The notes: generated by a model from the letters alone, not told the origin. A DNA stretch of 64,000 nt from Paludibacteraceae bacterium (GCA_017457295.1 JAFTHS010000004.1:58126-122125); one strand, 5' to 3'. Shown: positions 34,961 to 43,658, counted from the stretch's first letter. Numbers and translations: made by a program.

Positions 34961-34992
34961 CAAAGATACAAAAAAATCTTGGTTTATACAAA
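34961..34992 (-). promoter_or_regulatory. Host-type promoter of the B12 operon
   Basis: Minus strand: TTTG (34989-34992), 20 bases, TATCTTTG (34961-34968). It lacks the GTCTTTTCGC element of the phage late promoters, so it should be active in the lysogen. Confidence 0.85.
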
Positions 34993-35046
34993 TTTTTTTA
35001 GTAAAATTTGCGCATTACGAGGAGAATTTGATATAAAACGTAATTT

Positions 35047-35256
35047 TTATATTTGTTTTGGGTTGTCCGGCGGCTCAATTTGCAATTCTTCAAGCAGTTG
35101 TTCCAGTTCCCGGACGGTAACTGCACAATAGCGTGCGATGGTGTCAAACTGCTCTTTGAACTTCAGCGCCTCGCGCTCCTTTCCACGAACATCGGCAAGT
35201 AGTTTTTGCACGGTGTTTTGGGCATCCTTTACTTTGCTTCGAGGAGTGCCCCACAA
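35047..35256 (-). CDS. Possible small coiled-coil protein (69 aa, TTG start)
   Basis: Unrecognised frame with a charged, helix-forming sequence (KVKDAQNTVQKLLADVRG, LEQLLEELQIE). There is no ATG; the only start is TTG 35256 directly after a stop. A TATTTTTG box lies about 50 bases upstream. It could be a real small protein or a remnant left between the AlbA-domain gene and the B12 operon. Confidence 0.35.
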   Translation of the reverse strand: MWGTPRSKVKDAQNTVQKLLADVRGKEREALKFKEQFDTIARYCAVTVRELEQLLEELQIEPPDNPKQI

Positions 35257-35319
35257 AAAAATTTACACATATATTGTTATTGCGGACGTTAGTGCCCGCT
35301 CGTGTCTGCAAAAATACAG

Positions 35320-35348
35320 AGATTGGGACAAAGCGCGTCCCAATCTCA
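35320..35348 (-). terminator. Terminator of the AlbA-domain gene
   Basis: GAGATTGGGAC and GTCCCAATCTC form a perfect 11-bp stem with a 7-base loop, followed on the minus strand by TGTATTTTT. Confidence 0.8.
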
Positions 35349-35384
35349 TATCATTGCAATAAATCATTTGCAGGAAATACAATG

Positions 35385-36788
35385 TTACATCAACCGGTGT
35401 AACAATTCCAAGCCTTTCGGAGTAAGGAAATAGGCTTGGTTGGAGCTGCTTGGCTTGTCGGGGTAACGCATAGCCAAGAAACCGGCTTCAATAGCAGGAT
35501 TGAGGTAGTTTTCACGTACATATCTACGGCTCTTGATCTGGAGCAAATCCATGATTTCCTCGCGCGTTTTTGTATCTCCACGGACGATTTGAATGAGCCT
35601 CTTGACTTGGTCACTGACTTGGTCACCTGCTTGGTCACTAACTTGGTCACCTACATGGCTGAGATATTCTTTGTCAGGACGCCAAAGGGTAATTTCAAAA
35701 TCATTGTTCTGCTTGAACTCCGGACGGCGCAAGCCTTTGTTTTCGCACCGCTGAATAAGGTCCGTTGTTCCTGTTCCGAGTTGCTCGATATAACCTGCCA
35801 GATATACAGGGTATGCCAACGTAGGATTGACGGGCATGGAACGGTGTTGCTCGTTGAGCATCTCTATCGTCATGCCAACAGGCAGGCCTCCCGGATTCCA
35901 CACCTCCAGCCTGTCACGGAACAACATTATCTGCACACTTGCATTGCTCATGTAATCGCGGTGAACAACCGCATTGACGATTGCTTCACGAACGGCTTGC
36001 AAAGGCAGTTCATAATCCACATCAATAGCGGCGGAATGGATGCGCTCGCCGACACCGGCATCTATGCGGCTTGCCACATATTCCACAGCTTGGTCCACCA
36101 ACCGGAATATATTGCCGCCGTACATTTGATGGGACAATATCGGTTTGAACATTTCTTTTGTGGGGAAGTGAGCGCACTTGACAAACGAATTGATAAACCA
36201 CTTTTGCGGATCTTTGGCAAACAGCAACAAGGCAGCATTCGTGAGATGACCGTCAGCAGTAATCAATTTCAGCGATGTTAGGATAAGCGATATATTGTTC
36301 TCATCGTACTCCAACGGGAAACTTCTGTTTTCACGTGCTCTGCTAACAAAATGACGAATCGACTCCTTGTCCAAATCTTCCAACTTCGCCGTAGGATGCG
36401 GCAGCGAATCCCAATGCGTTTTTGTCTTGTGCATCAGAAACGCAGCCAGTTCCTGCCCGCGCAACTCCTGTACGGTGCTGCCGCTACGGACAAAGTATTT
36501 GCCATCATACGAAACGGCATTCTCTTGGGGATTGACGGTAATGGCAACATACTCTTTGCCGCTGTCCTCTTTCAAATCCACATCTGCCACAAAGCCCAAG
36601 TTGTTCTTGATTTTGTTCGGCATGTCCTGAAGCAGCTGTTTGGCATTGTTTACGCCTACGATAGTGCCATCATCTTCCACACCGATATAGAGCGTTCCGC
36701 CTTGGCTGTTGGCAAACGCGCATAACTCACGAAGAAACTCATCTTTCCACAAACGCTTGAACTCCGTATGTTGGTCCTCTCTCATCAT
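35385..36788 (-). CDS. AlbA_2 / RecG-like ATP-binding putative regulator
   Basis: A 467-residue protein of the widespread Schlafen-AlbA_2 family often annotated as ATP-binding or transcriptional regulator. The AlbA_2 domain (about 8-120) shows HTEFKRLW and FANSQGGTLYIGVEDDG; a GHKL-like ATPase region has REAIVNAVVHRDY and GTGTTDLIQR; a Gly-Asp-Gln-Val linker repeats near residue 370; and a winged helix follows. Cellular roles are mostly unknown; some members act in phage defence or stress. It has its own host-type promoter and terminator and stands between terminase and the B12 operon, so it is part of the cargo. ATG 36788 is preferred over an upstream TTG. Confidence 0.82.
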   Translation of the reverse strand: MMREDQHTEFKRLWKDEFLRELCAFANSQGGTLYIGVEDDGTIVGVNNAKQLLQDMPNKIKNNLGFVADVDLKEDSGKEYVAITVNPQENAVSYDGKYFVRSGSTVQELRGQELAAFLMHKTKTHWDSLPHPTAKLEDLDKESIRHFVSRARENRSFPLEYDENNISLILTSLKLITADGHLTNAALLLFAKDPQKWFINSFVKCAHFPTKEMFKPILSHQMYGGNIFRLVDQAVEYVASRIDAGVGERIHSAAIDVDYELPLQAVREAIVNAVVHRDYMSNASVQIMLFRDRLEVWNPGGLPVGMTIEMLNEQHRSMPVNPTLAYPVYLAGYIEQLGTGTTDLIQRCENKGLRRPEFKQNNDFEITLWRPDKEYLSHVGDQVSDQAGDQVSDQVKRLIQIVRGDTKTREEIMDLLQIKSRRYVRENYLNPAIEAGFLAMRYPDKPSSSNQAYFLTPKGLELLHRLM

Positions 36789-36816
36789 AATTCTGTGTAA
36801 TTTCAAAAAAAGTGCG

Positions 36817-36848
36817 CAAAGTTACTCATTTTTTTTGAGATATGCAAG
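36817..36848 (-). promoter_or_regulatory. Promoter of the AlbA-domain gene
   Basis: Minus strand: CTTG (36845-36848), 20 bases, TAACTTTG (36817-36824). Confidence 0.6.
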
Positions 36849-36896
36849 AAAAATATGATTTTTGAAGCGAAAATCAGCATAATTTAGTCCGAACTT

Positions 36897-36918
36897 TGCA
36901 AATTAAATTTAATTTGCA
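36897..36918. repeat. 22-bp perfect palindrome at the terminase/cargo junction
   Basis: TGCAAATTAAA followed directly by its reverse complement TTTAATTTGCA, without a loop, 21 bases beyond the terminase stop codon. It may be a dimer-binding site or mark the cargo boundary. Confidence 0.6.
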
Positions 36919-36939
36919 GGCAAAAAATCACACAGAATG

Positions 36940-38559
36940 TCACGACACTCCCGAAACGGAGAAGGAAGCAAACACCATTTGCGGGAATTTCTCACAGCCG
37001 ATATAGAGGGTGTCGAAAGCGTCCGTGCCGTCGGTACGGTGCTGGAGCAAATCCTCCTCCGTTTCCGCCAGTTTCTCGCCTCCCTTGTCCTTGTGGAAGC
37101 CGTTGCGCCCACGGGTAACGCCTGCCGTCTGGAGAGCCAAAATAAGGTCGTCGTTGTTTTGGCGATTGAAGAAAGGCATAAGGCGCTGCTTTCCGGCGAA
37201 AGCCTGGTTGATGAGGAGGTACTTCTCGTCGTGGCGCATAGGGTTGCCGAGATAGACCGACTCCACGCGCCAGCCATGGCGTTCAAACTCGTGGCAAACC
37301 ACCCAATGAAAATCCTGCGTGTTGACGGCATAGTTCGAACCGAGCGCGGTGGTATCGTAATAGTAGATGACTGTCTTGTTACGATGGGCGTGATAATAGG
37401 TGCAAAAATCGTGGACGAGTGCCGGGATTTTCCGCTCGAACTTGGTGTAGAAGGATTTGACCACATTAAGGCGTTTGCCGGTGGGCTGACCTGCGACTAT
37501 CCAGTTGATGTTGGCGTTGTAGTCCATGCCGATACAGATAGGCGCGTCCGGATTGATGTCCTTGTCAGCCCTGCAGTCGAGGGCGTTGGGATCACACTCC
37601 CAGCCGAGCGAATCCAAATACTCGAAGTTTGAGGCGTTGTACTTGTGCCCTTCGCGCATGGAGGAGTAGAAGCCATCTTTGGAGATGCCCAACTGCATAC
37701 AGAGTATGGATGTTTGGAAGGTTTTCGGCGTGAGGTCGCGCTTCATCTGCTTAATGTAGCTCTCTCCGAGCAACTGCAAGTTCTCGATGGATGAGTACTC
37801 TTTGTAGTAAACGGCCACAGAGCGCATCTGATTAAGCGCTTTGTCGAGGACGCGGATTTCCTTGCGGAGATATAGAGGCGGCTTGATACAGTTCCGACGA
37901 CACTCACGCACCTTCTCCTTGAGGCGCCAAATCTCGTAAACGGTGGCTTCGATAGTCTGGATAAGTTCTTTATCCATCTTCTCCTTGTAGTGGAGAAACC
38001 ACGAACCTGCCTTTGTCTGTGGCATATCACTCAAGATCATCACAGAGTGATTGAAGGAGTGCTTGCCAAAGTAGGACTTGATGCCACCGTTGGCAGGGAG
38101 TGTTTCGTCTTTGAGCTTCTCGTAATCAATGAACTTGGCTTCGTCGATAAGCAGCCAAGAGAGCGTAAGGGAGTTAGACGAGCCGGGACGGTCCTGCGAG
38201 ATAATGACCGCACGAGAGCCGTTGTAGAAGGACAGTACATGTTCGTACTCGGCTGGTTCAATGATTGCAGAGCCAAAGGATTTGGGCGGCTTGCGACCGA
38301 TAACGTAGTGTATGCCGTTTTCAAAGCCCCACCTTTTGAGAGCGGCGAGAATACCGGGAATGGTGTTCGTTAGGCCGTGCTTGAAAGTAGGCACGACAAT
38401 ACCGCCGGTGCTTCCGGGCATTCGTTGCATGTTACGCAGCACGAATGGCGAGGCTATGCTGTCCGTTTTACCTGTACGACGGCCAGCCACAATGACGGTG
38501 GTGTTCGCGCCGATGAGCTGCGTCAAGCGCTGTGGGGTGTTGAAATATATCTTTGACAT
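36940..38559 (-). CDS. terL: Terminase large subunit
   Basis: The DNA-packaging motor of the phage (539 aa). The ATPase has Walker A VAGRRTGKTDS near residue 25 and Walker B LSWLLIDEA near residue 135. The RNase H-like nuclease appears from about residue 340 (ICIGMDYNANINW, TVIYYYDTTALG, and a final acidic patch near DGTDAFDTLY). It follows the small-subunit candidate by three bases and is the last gene of the portal-terminase late unit, next to the cargo. Confidence 0.93.
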   Translation of the reverse strand: MSKIYFNTPQRLTQLIGANTTVIVAGRRTGKTDSIASPFVLRNMQRMPGSTGGIVVPTFKHGLTNTIPGILAALKRWGFENGIHYVIGRKPPKSFGSAIIEPAEYEHVLSFYNGSRAVIISQDRPGSSNSLTLSWLLIDEAKFIDYEKLKDETLPANGGIKSYFGKHSFNHSVMILSDMPQTKAGSWFLHYKEKMDKELIQTIEATVYEIWRLKEKVRECRRNCIKPPLYLRKEIRVLDKALNQMRSVAVYYKEYSSIENLQLLGESYIKQMKRDLTPKTFQTSILCMQLGISKDGFYSSMREGHKYNASNFEYLDSLGWECDPNALDCRADKDINPDAPICIGMDYNANINWIVAGQPTGKRLNVVKSFYTKFERKIPALVHDFCTYYHAHRNKTVIYYYDTTALGSNYAVNTQDFHWVVCHEFERHGWRVESVYLGNPMRHDEKYLLINQAFAGKQRLMPFFNRQNNDDLILALQTAGVTRGRNGFHKDKGGEKLAETEEDLLQHRTDGTDAFDTLYIGCEKFPQMVFASFSVSGVS

Positions 38560-38562
38560 ACG

Positions 38563-39225
38563 CTATTCTGTTGGTGTAGGTACAATGGGAGGCAAGTCCG
38601 GATTGAGAGGGTCGTTGGGGTCGTCCTGCATGGGGAACAGTTCGGCTTCCTCCAAGTCGGCTTCCTCGAAGCTGACATCCTCGATGTCCATAGACTCACG
38701 ACGGTATTTCTCCTGCATCTTGCGGATCTTCTCTTTGAGGTTGGGGATAGGCTCGATACCAAGGACACGAGGATCATCGGTAGCGGTGAACGGCTGAACG
38801 ACGATTTTATCGTACGGGATAGCCTGCTCGTCCTCCAAATCAACGCGGTTAAATTTCGCGTATGAGGAGGCGGCTTTCTCCATGGTTTTCGTGTCCTTTC
38901 GAGCCTTGGCCATCTGATACGTTTCCAGTATCATTTCATTGTAACGGTAACGGTGGAAATCGCGAGAGGCAGAGGCAAGGAGAGGCAGAAGGGTTTTGAT
39001 GACTGCAAGATCATTGTATGCTTGCGCGCGGCTCAAGCCGTGGCGAGACGCGGCCATGTCGATAAACTGCCTGTCCTTGCTATCCGGATTGGAGAGATAC
39101 CAAGTGTACATGTCGCGCAAGCGAACGAGTCGTTGCGCTTGCTCCGGATTGTATTTCTGCAGCAGTTCATCTTCTGCAGTAAACATATCCTTGCGACAGA
39201 GTTCTATGATGGGTTGGCGTGGCAT
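38563..39225 (-). CDS. Probable terminase small subunit (220 aa)
   Basis: The N-terminal half contains a helix-turn-helix-like stretch (DMAASRHGLSRAQAYNDLAVI), the middle is helical, and the C-terminal 50 residues are very acidic and Pro-rich. Position directly before terL and the DNA-binding look suggest a terminase small subunit that recognises phage DNA. No family certainty. Confidence 0.65.
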   Translation of the reverse strand: MPRQPIIELCRKDMFTAEDELLQKYNPEQAQRLVRLRDMYTWYLSNPDSKDRQFIDMAASRHGLSRAQAYNDLAVIKTLLPLLASASRDFHRYRYNEMILETYQMAKARKDTKTMEKAASSYAKFNRVDLEDEQAIPYDKIVVQPFTATDDPRVLGIEPIPNLKEKIRKMQEKYRRESMDIEDVSFEEADLEEAELFPMQDDPNDPLNPDLPPIVPTPTE

Positions 39226-39268
39226 AAAAAAGTAATTATAGTGCGCATTTGCGTATTATATTACGCGA

Positions 39269-39544
39269 TTATTCATCGTCCTCCATGTCCATGAGGTTGT
39301 TCCGGGCGTTCTGGAGCGCGAGCGGAGAGCCTACTTTCGCGAGCGTCATTTCCTGGGCATGGAGCTGCACTTTTGATGACGCCTTGCCCTTGTGGTATGC
39401 AAGGTATGCAGGCGACTCCTCGATGTGGATATCCGTACGAAGTTCTTCCGCACGGATTTGGAGGATAACGGCAATGTCGGTGATGGTCATGTAGATAGAA
39501 GCATAATATTCTATCTGCTGGAGTTGTTCTTCGGTGTACATCAT
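39269..39544 (-). CDS. Small phage protein with HTH-like segment (91 aa)
   Basis: Starts MMYTEEQLQQIEYYA and contains YMTITDIAVILQIRAEEL, which looks like a helix-turn-helix. Start 39544 overlaps the preceding stop by an ATGA junction, which rejects longer starts. It may assist terminase in DNA recognition; unknown otherwise. Confidence 0.6.
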   Translation of the reverse strand: MMYTEEQLQQIEYYASIYMTITDIAVILQIRAEELRTDIHIEESPAYLAYHKGKASSKVQLHAQEMTLAKVGSPLALQNARNNLMDMEDDE

Positions 39545-40056
39545 GGCTCTTGGGTGTTTTCGGGGGTTATCCATTCCTCCGGATTCAAGCGGAGATCGGT
39601 AAACAAATCGACGCCAATCTGGAAGCGTGCGCAAGCGCAACCACTTGCGAAATACTCCGGGATTTCGGAAAAACGTATGCGCGTATCGAGATACAACTGA
39701 CGCTCTTTGAGCTTCGTTTCCTCAAGGATAAGTTTCGACATGAATTGTCGGAACAGTTCGCGCATAGTTTCCATGCGCTGCGCACGAAGATTGGGTTTGT
39801 CTATGGGGTAACGCATAGCAAAGAAAACGGACTTAACACGGCGCGTCCTTGGCGAGTTGTTAAGTTCTATGAAGCCTTCGGATATGTCATCGACACAAAC
39901 GAAAGCGGTTTTCGACTGCGAGCGTTCAAGCAGCTGCTGAAAGTCAGATGCCCCGGAGACGGTGCAAAAGCTGAACTTGTTCGCATGTGCAAGGCGATTT
40001 GTTTCAGTAAGGGAGCGGAAGAACTCCGTGGCATCCCAGTTGGTGGCGGTGTTCAT
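39541..40056 (-). CDS. Phage head-region protein (171 aa), unknown
   Basis: Soluble alpha/beta protein without recognised motifs, placed between head-completion candidates and the terminase genes. It overlaps both neighbours by one to four bases, as expected in a tight phage operon. Head-tail connector or tail terminator are possible roles. Confidence 0.55.
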   Translation of the reverse strand: MNTATNWDATEFFRSLTETNRLAHANKFSFCTVSGASDFQQLLERSQSKTAFVCVDDISEGFIELNNSPRTRRVKSVFFAMRYPIDKPNLRAQRMETMRELFRQFMSKLILEETKLKERQLYLDTRIRFSEIPEYFASGCACARFQIGVDLFTDLRLNPEEWITPENTQEP

Positions 40057-40796
40057 TACTTGAGCGATTGGGTTTGACGTTTGATTTCTTCGGCATCAGC
40101 CGTTTGGGCGTCGAGCTCTGTGAGCGCGCGCCAAACGTCCATATCGAGGACTTGCTGCTCCTTTGTGATATCTCCTTTCGTGAGTGCGCGGATCTGCGCA
40201 TCGACCATTTCCTGAAGATGCTTGCGGAGGTCGGCTTCCGGAGAGAGGGATGCTGTATGAAAGAAATGGGTGAAGTTGCGTGCAAAGAGTTCCTTTGCAG
40301 AAGCAAACCAATAGAAGATGGAGATATATTCTTCCGGCTTGAGGACAAATCTACGATTCAGTTCCGCACGGTACAGAATAGCGGCTATCTGTCGGAGCAG
40401 TTCCTGGTCCTTTTTGAGCAGATAGCCGGTATAGAGGTTATCGCAAGTGATATAATCTCCGAACGACAGTCCGGACAGATCTGCAGCAATAGCAGAATGT
40501 CCGCAGAGTTGCGGAAGGCGCACGGGGTACGTGGGGAGCCGGTCGAGCCACGAGAGGAAGGGCAAGACTTCCGCTATCTGGAGAGAGGTAAGGCGCACAG
40601 GCTTTCCTTCGTGTTTAACGAAAAAGCCGTCGCCTTCAGGAGCGATAACCTCGATGTGTGCCCAGCGGAACATCACATAGACCTTGATTTCCTCGGCAGT
40701 AAATTTGTCGGTAGCAAGCAGGTAGAACACGTAACGCAGTTGCGCCGGTGTCAATTCCTGCCAGCAGGTGGGTAGTGTCAGATTGAGTGTTTGCAT
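40056..40796 (-). CDS. Phage head-region protein (246 aa), unknown
   Basis: Begins MQTLNLTLPTCWQELTPAQL and is mostly helical with aromatic patches (YISIFYWFASAKELFARNF). Lies in the portal-to-terminase unit; its stop overlaps the next start (TAATG). No family recognised. Confidence 0.55.
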   Translation of the reverse strand: MQTLNLTLPTCWQELTPAQLRYVFYLLATDKFTAEEIKVYVMFRWAHIEVIAPEGDGFFVKHEGKPVRLTSLQIAEVLPFLSWLDRLPTYPVRLPQLCGHSAIAADLSGLSFGDYITCDNLYTGYLLKKDQELLRQIAAILYRAELNRRFVLKPEEYISIFYWFASAKELFARNFTHFFHTASLSPEADLRKHLQEMVDAQIRALTKGDITKEQQVLDMDVWRALTELDAQTADAEEIKRQTQSLK

Positions 40797-40807
40797 AATA
40801 AAGAGAT

Positions 40808-41641
40808 TTAGAACCAATAACCGCTGCTGTTTTTCTTATTCTGGAACGACGGTTGGCAGAAAAGTTGTGCGGTAGTTGACGACTGCCACTCGGGAAAATC
40901 GTCGGGATTTGACCGTATGTCATTCACAAGGCTTTTGAGAAGGACATAATTAAGCGGCTTCCCTGCCAAAAGTTCAACCTCGATGTTTCGAAGGTTGACG
41001 ACGATAGGCAGCTCGGAGGCAGACAACGTCTGCTGTAGAGCGTGCTGCCGAAAGCGTGCGTAAAGTGCTTCGGAGATGTACTTGGTAGCAAGTTCGTACT
41101 CGATAGAGAGAACCTGCTGCCGGAGCACGCGGTAATGTTCCCAGAGATCGCTCGTATGACCGGCAAGCCGTGACAACTCCAGAGAGGGGAACAGCGTAGC
41201 CGAGAAATAGGCTGCTTGTGGTGTCTCGCGCCAAGTGGCGTTTTGGCAGAGTTGTGACAGCAATTGATCGATGAGGGTATCGCGGAGGAGTAGCAAGGAC
41301 TCGGAGAGTCTTGCCACTCGCTCCGCAGAGGCGGGGGCTATATTGCCGTTACTAACTATGCCGAAGCCGGTGGGAGTTAACACAAGGTCGAGCGACGGGA
41401 GGGCAACATGGAAGGCATGCGCAGCTATCGTTTGGCAGAGGAGGGCGCGCGTGGCGTCGTCGGCTTGAGCACCGGCAACTGTAGAAATGAAATCTCTGCC
41501 GGTGACGTTTTCCGCCAACCATTGTTCGGCATTATTCAAATGGAATTGCAGCTTATCGAACAGCGATACCTCGCCATCGCAAGTTGCAAGGACATTAGGC
41601 AGGAAGTGCCGTAATTGTTCATCGTTATTTATCAGCATCAT
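40808..41641 (-). CDS. Phage head-region protein (277 aa), unknown
   Basis: A mostly helical protein immediately after the portal gene (17-base overlap). Position after the portal suggests a head-tail adaptor or head completion protein. I see no catalytic motif. Two adjacent ATG codons (41641, 41638) can serve as start. Confidence 0.55.
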   Translation of the reverse strand: MMLINNDEQLRHFLPNVLATCDGEVSLFDKLQFHLNNAEQWLAENVTGRDFISTVAGAQADDATRALLCQTIAAHAFHVALPSLDLVLTPTGFGIVSNGNIAPASAERVARLSESLLLLRDTLIDQLLSQLCQNATWRETPQAAYFSATLFPSLELSRLAGHTSDLWEHYRVLRQQVLSIEYELATKYISEALYARFRQHALQQTLSASELPIVVNLRNIEVELLAGKPLNYVLLKSLVNDIRSNPDDFPEWQSSTTAQLFCQPSFQNKKNSSGYWF

Positions 41642-42935
41642 GGTTATTGGTTGTTACTTGTTTTGCATCTTTGTGTTCATCGAGTGTGGTGAGCATAACA
41701 AATGGGCAGTCAGGAACTGCGCCCTTCCATTTGTTGAACCGGATAATGATCCGATGAGGCAGGAACAGCAAATCGTGATACGGTTTTTGCAAGGCCTGGG
41801 CGATAGTGTACAGCTCCCGTTTGTCAGAACCGGAGTTGTTCGATTGGGACTTGCCCGGAACAGATCCAACGAGGTTGGAATGGACGCGCAAGGTAAAGCA
41901 CTCCATGTTGACAGCTTCCTGATGGTCGCTTTCCCAATCGCCGCCCTCCTTGCTGTTATCGATGCGGTTGATGACCACATCGTGCTGCTCCTTGCCGTCA
42001 GGAGAAATATAGAAGGTAGAGAACCACACCTTTCCGGCGTTCTGCGCTCCGGTAAGAAACTCGATGATGCGCTGCTTTTCCTCGTTCACGCGAGATTGCA
42101 TCTTGATTGGGTCGGTAATGCCCTCGGCTTTGAAAATGCCTTCCCAATACTTATTAGCCACCTCGATATGGTACTTTATCGGGGCAGAGTTTTCAAGTTT
42201 CGCTTTTTTAGCGGTGGCTATGAGCTGCTTGATATCATACCACTTGGACTTGAAAATCGAGGCGTAATGAGGTATTGGGTAATAGGTGCTATCGGGTGTC
42301 GGGACTTTTGTGAGAATAGCGAACTTGCAACCGCCTTTGTCCCCGGCAATGCGCGTGCGCAAATCGTTCCATGGGGACGCAGGGTTAAGCAGAGGAATGT
42401 GCTCCACTTCGTCTGCTTGAACCGGTTTGCGCCAGTTCGCATAAAGCACTTCCCGGATGATGCCGTCCTTATCTGCCTTTGTGAAACGGCAGTAAGCAAC
42501 CTCTTTGCGAAGGACGGTAACAATCTTGGTGCGCTGCTCATTAAGAATAATGACAGTTATGCACCAACCGAAGTGCTTGAAATCCTGACACACGCCAAGA
42601 AAATACGAGGCGATATTGTTGTCCAAGCAGAAATCCTCGATCTCCTCTTTAACGGCAGCAGTACAAGCGACGGCGTTGTACTGGAGGCCTGCGCCATAGC
42701 AGATTTCAGCGTTAAAGAGTTGACATGTGGAGAGGGTTTCATCGTCCTCGATTTTCTTTAGCACATTATAGGGCATTTCGTCGTCCCCTCCCCAAGGGAT
42801 GTAGGACGTGTTCTTGTCAAGGACGCGTTCGGAAATATCCGTGTCGTCCTTAAATACCTGTGTGCTGTCGGAGTGAAAGATGGCGCGAGCCTGTAACTCC
42901 GGAACGATAGCAATAGAATCAAAAGAAAAATCCAT
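41625..42935 (-). CDS. Portal protein
   Basis: A 436-residue protein with portal-like features: an N-terminal stem region (YIPWGGDDEMPYNVLKKIE), a conserved wing segment with CQDFKHFGWCITVI, and a C-terminal helical crown. It is the first gene of the late unit promoted at 42956-42990 and precedes the adaptor and terminase genes, which is the normal portal position in Bacteroidota phages. The dodecameric portal is the DNA channel of the head. Confidence 0.75.
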   Translation of the reverse strand: MDFSFDSIAIVPELQARAIFHSDSTQVFKDDTDISERVLDKNTSYIPWGGDDEMPYNVLKKIEDDETLSTCQLFNAEICYGAGLQYNAVACTAAVKEEIEDFCLDNNIASYFLGVCQDFKHFGWCITVIILNEQRTKIVTVLRKEVAYCRFTKADKDGIIREVLYANWRKPVQADEVEHIPLLNPASPWNDLRTRIAGDKGGCKFAILTKVPTPDSTYYPIPHYASIFKSKWYDIKQLIATAKKAKLENSAPIKYHIEVANKYWEGIFKAEGITDPIKMQSRVNEEKQRIIEFLTGAQNAGKVWFSTFYISPDGKEQHDVVINRIDNSKEGGDWESDHQEAVNMECFTLRVHSNLVGSVPGKSQSNNSGSDKRELYTIAQALQKPYHDLLFLPHRIIIRFNKWKGAVPDCPFVMLTTLDEHKDAKQVTTNNHDADK

Positions 42936-42955
42936 ATCTTGCAGTATTTATGCTG

Positions 42956-42990
42956 CAAAGATACGGACTTTTATACGTGCGTGAAAAGAC
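42956..42990 (-). promoter_or_regulatory. Phage late promoter, copy 4 (portal-terminase unit)
   Basis: Minus strand: GTCTTTTCAC, 17 bases, TATCTTTG. Confidence 0.85.
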
Positions 42991-43045
42991 AGCACTCGCT
43001 TGGCACGGAATTTGTTATGTAGATAACAAAATTAATATCAACAAT

Positions 43046-43453
43046 ATGAAGAAAATCTTAATGCTTCTTAGCATAGTTGCTCTCAGCATCGCAAGTCATG
43101 CAAAAGAACCAGTAACCATCACAGTCAATGCTCCTTCTTGGGAGAAAGTTTATGCATGGATTTGGAACTGTCCCAAACAATTCAGTGACCAATTTATTCC
43201 ATTAACAAAAGTTGACGATCACACTTGGGCGCTATCCTTAGATATGGATTTAGCAGCCTATAAAAAAGCAGGTCTTTTGTTTGTGGATACCGATTCTTGG
43301 AATTGTGATCTAAAAAAAACAAGTGACATGCAATTAACTAACGCATGCTATGCTATTCCAATGAATCAGAAACAAGGACAATTAGTGAAACGACCCAATG
43401 GATTTGTTTGTAAGGAATTGATTTATGAATGCAAAAAAATAGATTGCAAATGA
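43046..43453 (+). CDS. Secreted small protein on the opposite strand (135 aa, moron candidate)
   Basis: A plus-strand gene within the minus-strand head region, which marks it as a moron. It has a signal peptide (hydrophobic core ending IASHA) and a small beta-rich domain with the pattern TVNAPSWEKVYAWIWNC, similar in style to starch-binding CBM26-like folds that bind sugars or simply share the fold. Four or more cysteines could form disulfides. The start ATG 43046 is clear. The downstream gene overlaps by four bases and a terminator closes the pair. Confidence 0.72.
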   Translation: MKKILMLLSIVALSIASHAKEPVTITVNAPSWEKVYAWIWNCPKQFSDQFIPLTKVDDHTWALSLDMDLAAYKKAGLLFVDTDSWNCDLKKTSDMQLTNACYAIPMNQKQGQLVKRPNGFVCKELIYECKKIDCK

Positions 43454-43644
43454 AGTACTTTATTTGGACATTAAAACTATTGCTAATATTGATTTTCTCT
43501 TTCTCATACTTGTGTATGATGAAAATCTTGTACTGTGGCTGCTGGGCTTGTAAAATCGGTGTAGCAATAGGAATACTAGGGCTGCTACTCGGGCTCTGGG
43601 ACAGAGGAAAGGAATTGTATTTATTAATCAAGAGGGACAAGTAA
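43450..43644 (+). CDS. Small membrane protein (64 aa), partner of the secreted moron
   Basis: Two hydrophobic segments (about 4-24 with LLILIFSFSYLC, and 30-50 with IGVAIGILGLLLGLW) and a basic tail. It starts on the ATGA overlap with the preceding stop, so the two are coupled. A two-gene unit with secreted and membrane products suggests an envelope role such as superinfection exclusion, but this is only inference. Confidence 0.6.
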   Translation: MKYFIWTLKLLLILIFSFSYLCMMKILYCGCWACKIGVAIGILGLLLGLWDRGKELYLLIKRDK

Positions 43645-43658
43645 TTGCCCCTCTTTTT
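43631..43658 (+). terminator. Terminator of the plus-strand moron pair
   Basis: AGAGGG and CCCTCT pair around an 11-base loop and are followed by TTTTT; the stem overlaps the stop codon at 43642-43644. Confidence 0.8.

Noticed and set aside
23599-36788. The cargo might mark the border between two separate prophages.
   Set aside because: The left part lacks head and packaging genes and the right part lacks tail and lysis genes; they share the same late promoter motif and a single att pair.
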